Assembly (NCBI GenBank): GCA_027405735.1 | Contig: JAPEHQ010000018.1 | Span: forward strand, 434,001-498,000 | Source: Mucor racemosus | Lineage: Eukaryota > Mucoromycota > Mucoromycetes > Mucorales > Mucoraceae | Direction: 5' to 3' | Length of the DNA stretch: 64,000 nt | Part shown: one piece after another, positions 60,532 through 64,000 of the stretch | Position numbering within the stretch: position 1 is the first letter of the stretch | Layout: every line of letters begins with the position of its first letter | Translations under genes and position numbers: made by a program | Notes under the pieces: model-generated | Told to the model about the DNA's origin: nothing | Databases searched by the model: none | What the model saw: the letters and a program-made list of their open reading frames with translations, nothing else

Positions 60532-62822
60532 TTAAGCTCTACGCTTCAACATACAATAGTCTCCCCATTCCAAGCCGGGAGAGCCAGGGATCCAGAAAGC
60601 TCTTGATAAACGGTTAGAGTTATCGGCATCCAAGAAAGGGAAACAATCCATAACTTCCCAATGTTCAGTATCCTTGATGTAACGAGGTTCACGAGGAGAA
60701 GAGGGACGAAGAGGGAAATCAACATCGACTAAATAATCACATTCTTCTGGCTTGACATAAACATTAGGATTCTCCTTATTCAAATCATTAAATCCTTCAG
60801 GTGCTTGACGAGCACCAAACCAACCATAGACACGACGTCTATAAAATTGCTCCTGTCCATCTACCTCATAAGAACCAACACCCAAATCCTCCTCAAATTC
60901 TTGAGGCAATTGTCCTTCAAAGTTTGTCTTGAGGAATTGAAGACGTGTATCACTTGGCAAGAAGAATTGAGAAGGGAAACGGTACCATTCTTTACCAACA
61001 CAGACATTTTTCAACTTGAGATCGACATTATTAGGGAAATCTTCTTCGATGTAGTTACGGTTTACGAGTTGATCAGGTGCTTGCTCCTTCCAGAGAGAAG
61101 TGTATACTTGGAAAGGTGCACGGTAGCGAGTAAGAAGAGCAGTAATACGGGAAATAGATAAAACAGCATAAACAAACAAAATGACTAAAGAAGTATAACG
61201 CAAGACAATAACACGGGTATTGACACCAGCGCCCAACAAACCGGCAAAACGACTAGCCCAGGTACGAATCAAGAAAATAGAGATGGCGGCATTTAATGCG
61301 ACCAAAGGATAAGCGACATACATAAAACGTTCTTCCTTGTGTGCTTGCAAAGAGAATACAGTGAACCAGAGGTAGAAAGGAATCAATTTTAAGCCCAATT
61401 GAACATAAGGCCAAACATGATCCATTCTAGTAGCACCGGGAACACGATTACGATCGATAAATGCTGTGATAAGCTAATTTAACAAATAAAAAGTCAATAC
61501 ACACTACTTGAATCATACTGCAGTCAAATATAACTTACAACGCAAACAGCAGAACCCAAAGCCAAAATGAAAACAATGTTGAAATTCAAGATACCGTTTA
61601 CAATGTAGTAATACCAAGGTTCAACACCATATAACTCAGGTCCGCGACCCTCAGCATTTGATAAAACATTGTATTTGATGATGTTCCAGGCAACAATGGT
61701 ATATTTGCGATAGAACATTTGATCCATTAACATGATAATGAATGCTAAAAGGGATCCACAAACAGCAGTAGCTTCAATCAAACGAATAACACGTCTTAAA
61801 CGCCAGTTCTTTCCAGCGACAGAACGAACAACTGTACCATCTTCCTTGGTCATGGTATCGCGGCCAAAGATGAGAACCTCTTCAAGGGCAAAAGGAACAC
61901 CAATGAGAGCAGCAAAAGGCCAACCTCCCAAAGCACCCAACCCAATCCAAAATACAACCTTATAAGTACGAGTCAACTCAATGTCAGATACAGGTTTCAA
62001 GGCATAAGAAAATGCCATGAATACACAGTACATGGCAAAAGTAGAGGGTAAATAAGCTAATTTTGATCATTTTTTTTTTTTTTTTGAAATGAATACCCAT
62101 GTTTTTGATCCCATTAAATAAATAAACTTACCAGTTGAGGCATTAAACATGCCAGCTCCGAAAAACAAGATGGCATATACATAACGACCAACATGAGGAT
62201 TGATTTCTTCAGTTACTGTACGATAAAATCTAGCTTCAACAAAGGAGCATACGGCGGCAAGGAAGAGACGAATAAGATAAAATGTTTGAAGCTAAAAGAC
62301 CGCAATAAAATGAGTCAATGCCATGTTCTTTTTGCTATATATACGCGATTAAACGGACTTACCTTGGTAGAAGTTAATAATTTTGTGGCAAAGCCTACAA
62401 CAGCATTGACAAAGATGAAGGCCCAACTTCTAATTTTATAGTCAGTGGAGTATTCCCAAGTTTCACGGCCATAACCTTGTAATAAATAATGAGTAGGTTC
62501 CCAGTAATTGTAAACTTCATCACAATCATCGAGAATACGATATAATGCTGAGAAACAACGCATAATAAACAAGATTCTAAAAGCAGATAACAGACTCAAA
62601 GAGATTGTGCCTTGTTCACTTAATAAAGCTTGAGCAGCTCTAATGTCAAACACACACACATGTAAATATCACATATTGACCCTCTTTTTTTAATTGAACT
62701 TACTTGACAGAGTTGAGATCCGAAGCATTAGAAGGATCTGGAGCAGCGCTAGCAGCAGGCGATTGCTTTTTGCTTTTCTTATTATTTGCTGTACGTGAAC
62801 GTAATTCAGAAGAAGACGCCAT
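60532..62822 (-). CDS. ALG9: ALG9 alpha-1,2-mannosyltransferase (GT22)
   Basis: ER lumenal mannosyltransferase adding two alpha-1,2 mannoses to the dolichol-linked oligosaccharide for N-glycosylation. Five exons (62822-62704, 62639-62363, 62291-62132, 62056-61539, 61473-60532) give 671 aa. A basic cytosolic N-terminus is followed by the first lumenal loop with DDCDEVYNYWEPTHYLLQ (catalytic Asp/Glu, 80-81) and YGRETWEYS. Several transmembrane helices follow, then the GT22 signature HKEERFMYVAYPL (His403). The C-terminal lumenal part carries CVGKEWYRFPSQFFLPSD and VDVDFPLR, which are ALG9-specific. Somewhat longer than yeast Alg9 (555 aa) because of the C-terminal tail. All junctions are in frame with consensus sites. 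Confidence 0.94.
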
Positions 62823-64000
62823 GATTTCTTAATAAGATAGAAAAAGTGAAAAAGAAAAGAAAGCCTTGAAATTAGAAGTAAACCACGTTCTAACCAATCT
62901 CTTTATTTGTTTCGCCTTCTTAATCCCTTTTGCTTTTCTTCGCCAAAAAATATTACCGCTCTTTTTATTCGCATTTTCCCGAGAACTGAAACTCCTTGTA
63001 TAAAAAATAACATTATCGGGACCTCACGTGGATACATTTAACATTAATAGGTGAGACACACTTTGAGGGATTTCCCGTGGTGTAAAAGGGACAAACATTT
63101 TCCACGTTTTTTTTACCCCTTTAATGATTGTACACCAGATCAGTGACAAATAGCGCATCATTAAGCTTTTAATACACTTGTATATATGGTTTTCTTTTGA
63201 GCTATGCGATAAGAGTCTTTGCAAAAGCAAGCGAATTTCAATTACTTGTTTCATTTATAAGATCAAGGATAGAATGGGAAACTACTAGACATTTTGTTGA
63301 TAGCTTTGTAATCGATATCATCTCTTTTAATCAAAGAATTTTCACAAATGATAGAAATCAAAAAATGACATGTTGATAAAATAAAAAGAACAGGATACGA
63401 AAAAAAAAAAAAAAACGCTTATAATTTTTGTATAAAAGAAAGTTTTGCGTAAAATCCTTAGATATGATACCCGCATAAATGATACATTACTTTAACATTT
63501 ACATGAGCTAGATCAAAACAAAAAGTTTGAGCGTACATCTCACCTCTTATTAAAGTTGAATTAATGCTTTGCATTGCTATAGCTTACTAATTAAAAGTCG
63601 GGAAAACTCTAAAATATCAATTAAAACAAAATGACAATATTTTCTGGGTTTTTTTGCGATGATTTTTCAAAAGTAACACTCATTACATTTGATGTAGACC
63701 AACATTAATGTTGAACTCGAACAGGAACATTCGATGATCTAGTAGTAACATTCCATTCTGTGTTCCGAAATCATGTAAATCATACCAATCACTAGATTGT
63801 GCAGTATATCAACTTAAACTCCAGTTTTTCCGTATACATTTGGGAAAGGATGAAATAACATTAAGGATTTTCAAAGCTCAAAATTGGCATATCTTACTGA
63901 ACCATATATTAATAAAGTAGTTCAAAGTTATTAGGCTTTAATTTCGAATTATTTGCTTGCGTAGATTCGATATAGAATTTCAGTTTTTTTCTTTTAGCAA
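62823..64000. other. Upstream region of ALG9, no gene seen
   Basis: The first 180 bases hold the ALG9 promoter (GC-richer stretches near 62935 and 63015, pyrimidine tracts). Beyond it is AT-rich sequence with a poly-A run at about 63400-63415 and no open frame with recognisable residues. Confidence 0.5.

Noticed and set aside
63024..63254. Minus-strand 76-codon open frame upstream of ALG9
   Set aside because: No recognisable residues, overlaps probable promoter sequence, AT-rich chance frame.
1..64000. tRNA or rRNA genes and CRISPR arrays
   Set aside because: No B-box-like GGTTCGA context in a cloverleaf, no rRNA-like block and no regularly spaced short repeats were noticed.

Overview
The window is a nuclear fragment of an AT-rich filamentous fungus, most probably Mucoromycota (Mucorales-like). 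The signs are many short GT-AG introns with TACTAAC/CTAAT-type branch points, long A/T homopolymer runs beside genes and inside introns, low-complexity Asn/Gln/Ser/Thr/Asp-rich proteins, and fungal housekeeping genes. The species call is inference; no marker such as rDNA is present. Splice models were built by hand, and each one quoted closes in frame.

Layout. 1-372 (+): 3' end of an unknown gene. 539-2350 (-): RhoGAP protein. 4380-6591 (+): Ase1/PRC1/MAP65 microtubule bundler. 6647-7264 (-): cytochrome b5. 7506-9661 (+): ELL elongation factor. 9.7-12.9 kb: gene-free, with a LINE endonuclease relic. 12930-15183 (-): two membrane proteins with PY-type motifs. 15393-16433 (-): bHLH-zipper factor. 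18199-21821 (+): Vps39/Vam6. 22127-22401 (+): 71-aa Cys/His protein. 24624-25481 (+): secreted SGNH/GDSL hydrolase. 27622-31621 (-): a large Fanzor (eukaryotic TnpB-like RNA-guided nuclease) gene, apparently intact. 32084-34769 (-): trehalose-6-phosphate phosphatase (Tps2 type). 35091-39307 (+): M16C metallopeptidase. 43440-45117 (+): mitochondrial GABA aminotransferase. 45326-48372 (+): protein O-mannosyltransferase. 48.4-60.5 kb: gene-poor and repeat-rich, with a decayed Tc1/mariner element and a dynein-chain pseudogene fragment. 60532-62822 (-): ALG9 mannosyltransferase. 62.8-64 kb: no recognised gene.

The housekeeping genes do not form a pathway cluster. Two act in ER glycosylation (PMT, ALG9), two touch storage/GABA metabolism (Tps2, Uga1), and several act in trafficking and cytoskeleton (Vps39, RhoGAP, Ase1).

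Most striking is the Fanzor locus. A 1,215-aa, four-exon gene keeps the RuvC D-E-D residues and a four-Cys zinc ribbon. The last coding bases and stop codon fold into GC-rich hairpins, one with a cUUCGg tetraloop, where a TnpB-like guide-RNA scaffold would be expected. Other items are a nested Tc1 element with perfect TA duplication and 212-bp terminal repeats, a 39-bp-arm MITE just past the tps2 stop, several dispersed repeat families each present as inverted pairs, and an inferred 2-nt microexon in the M16 peptidase gene.
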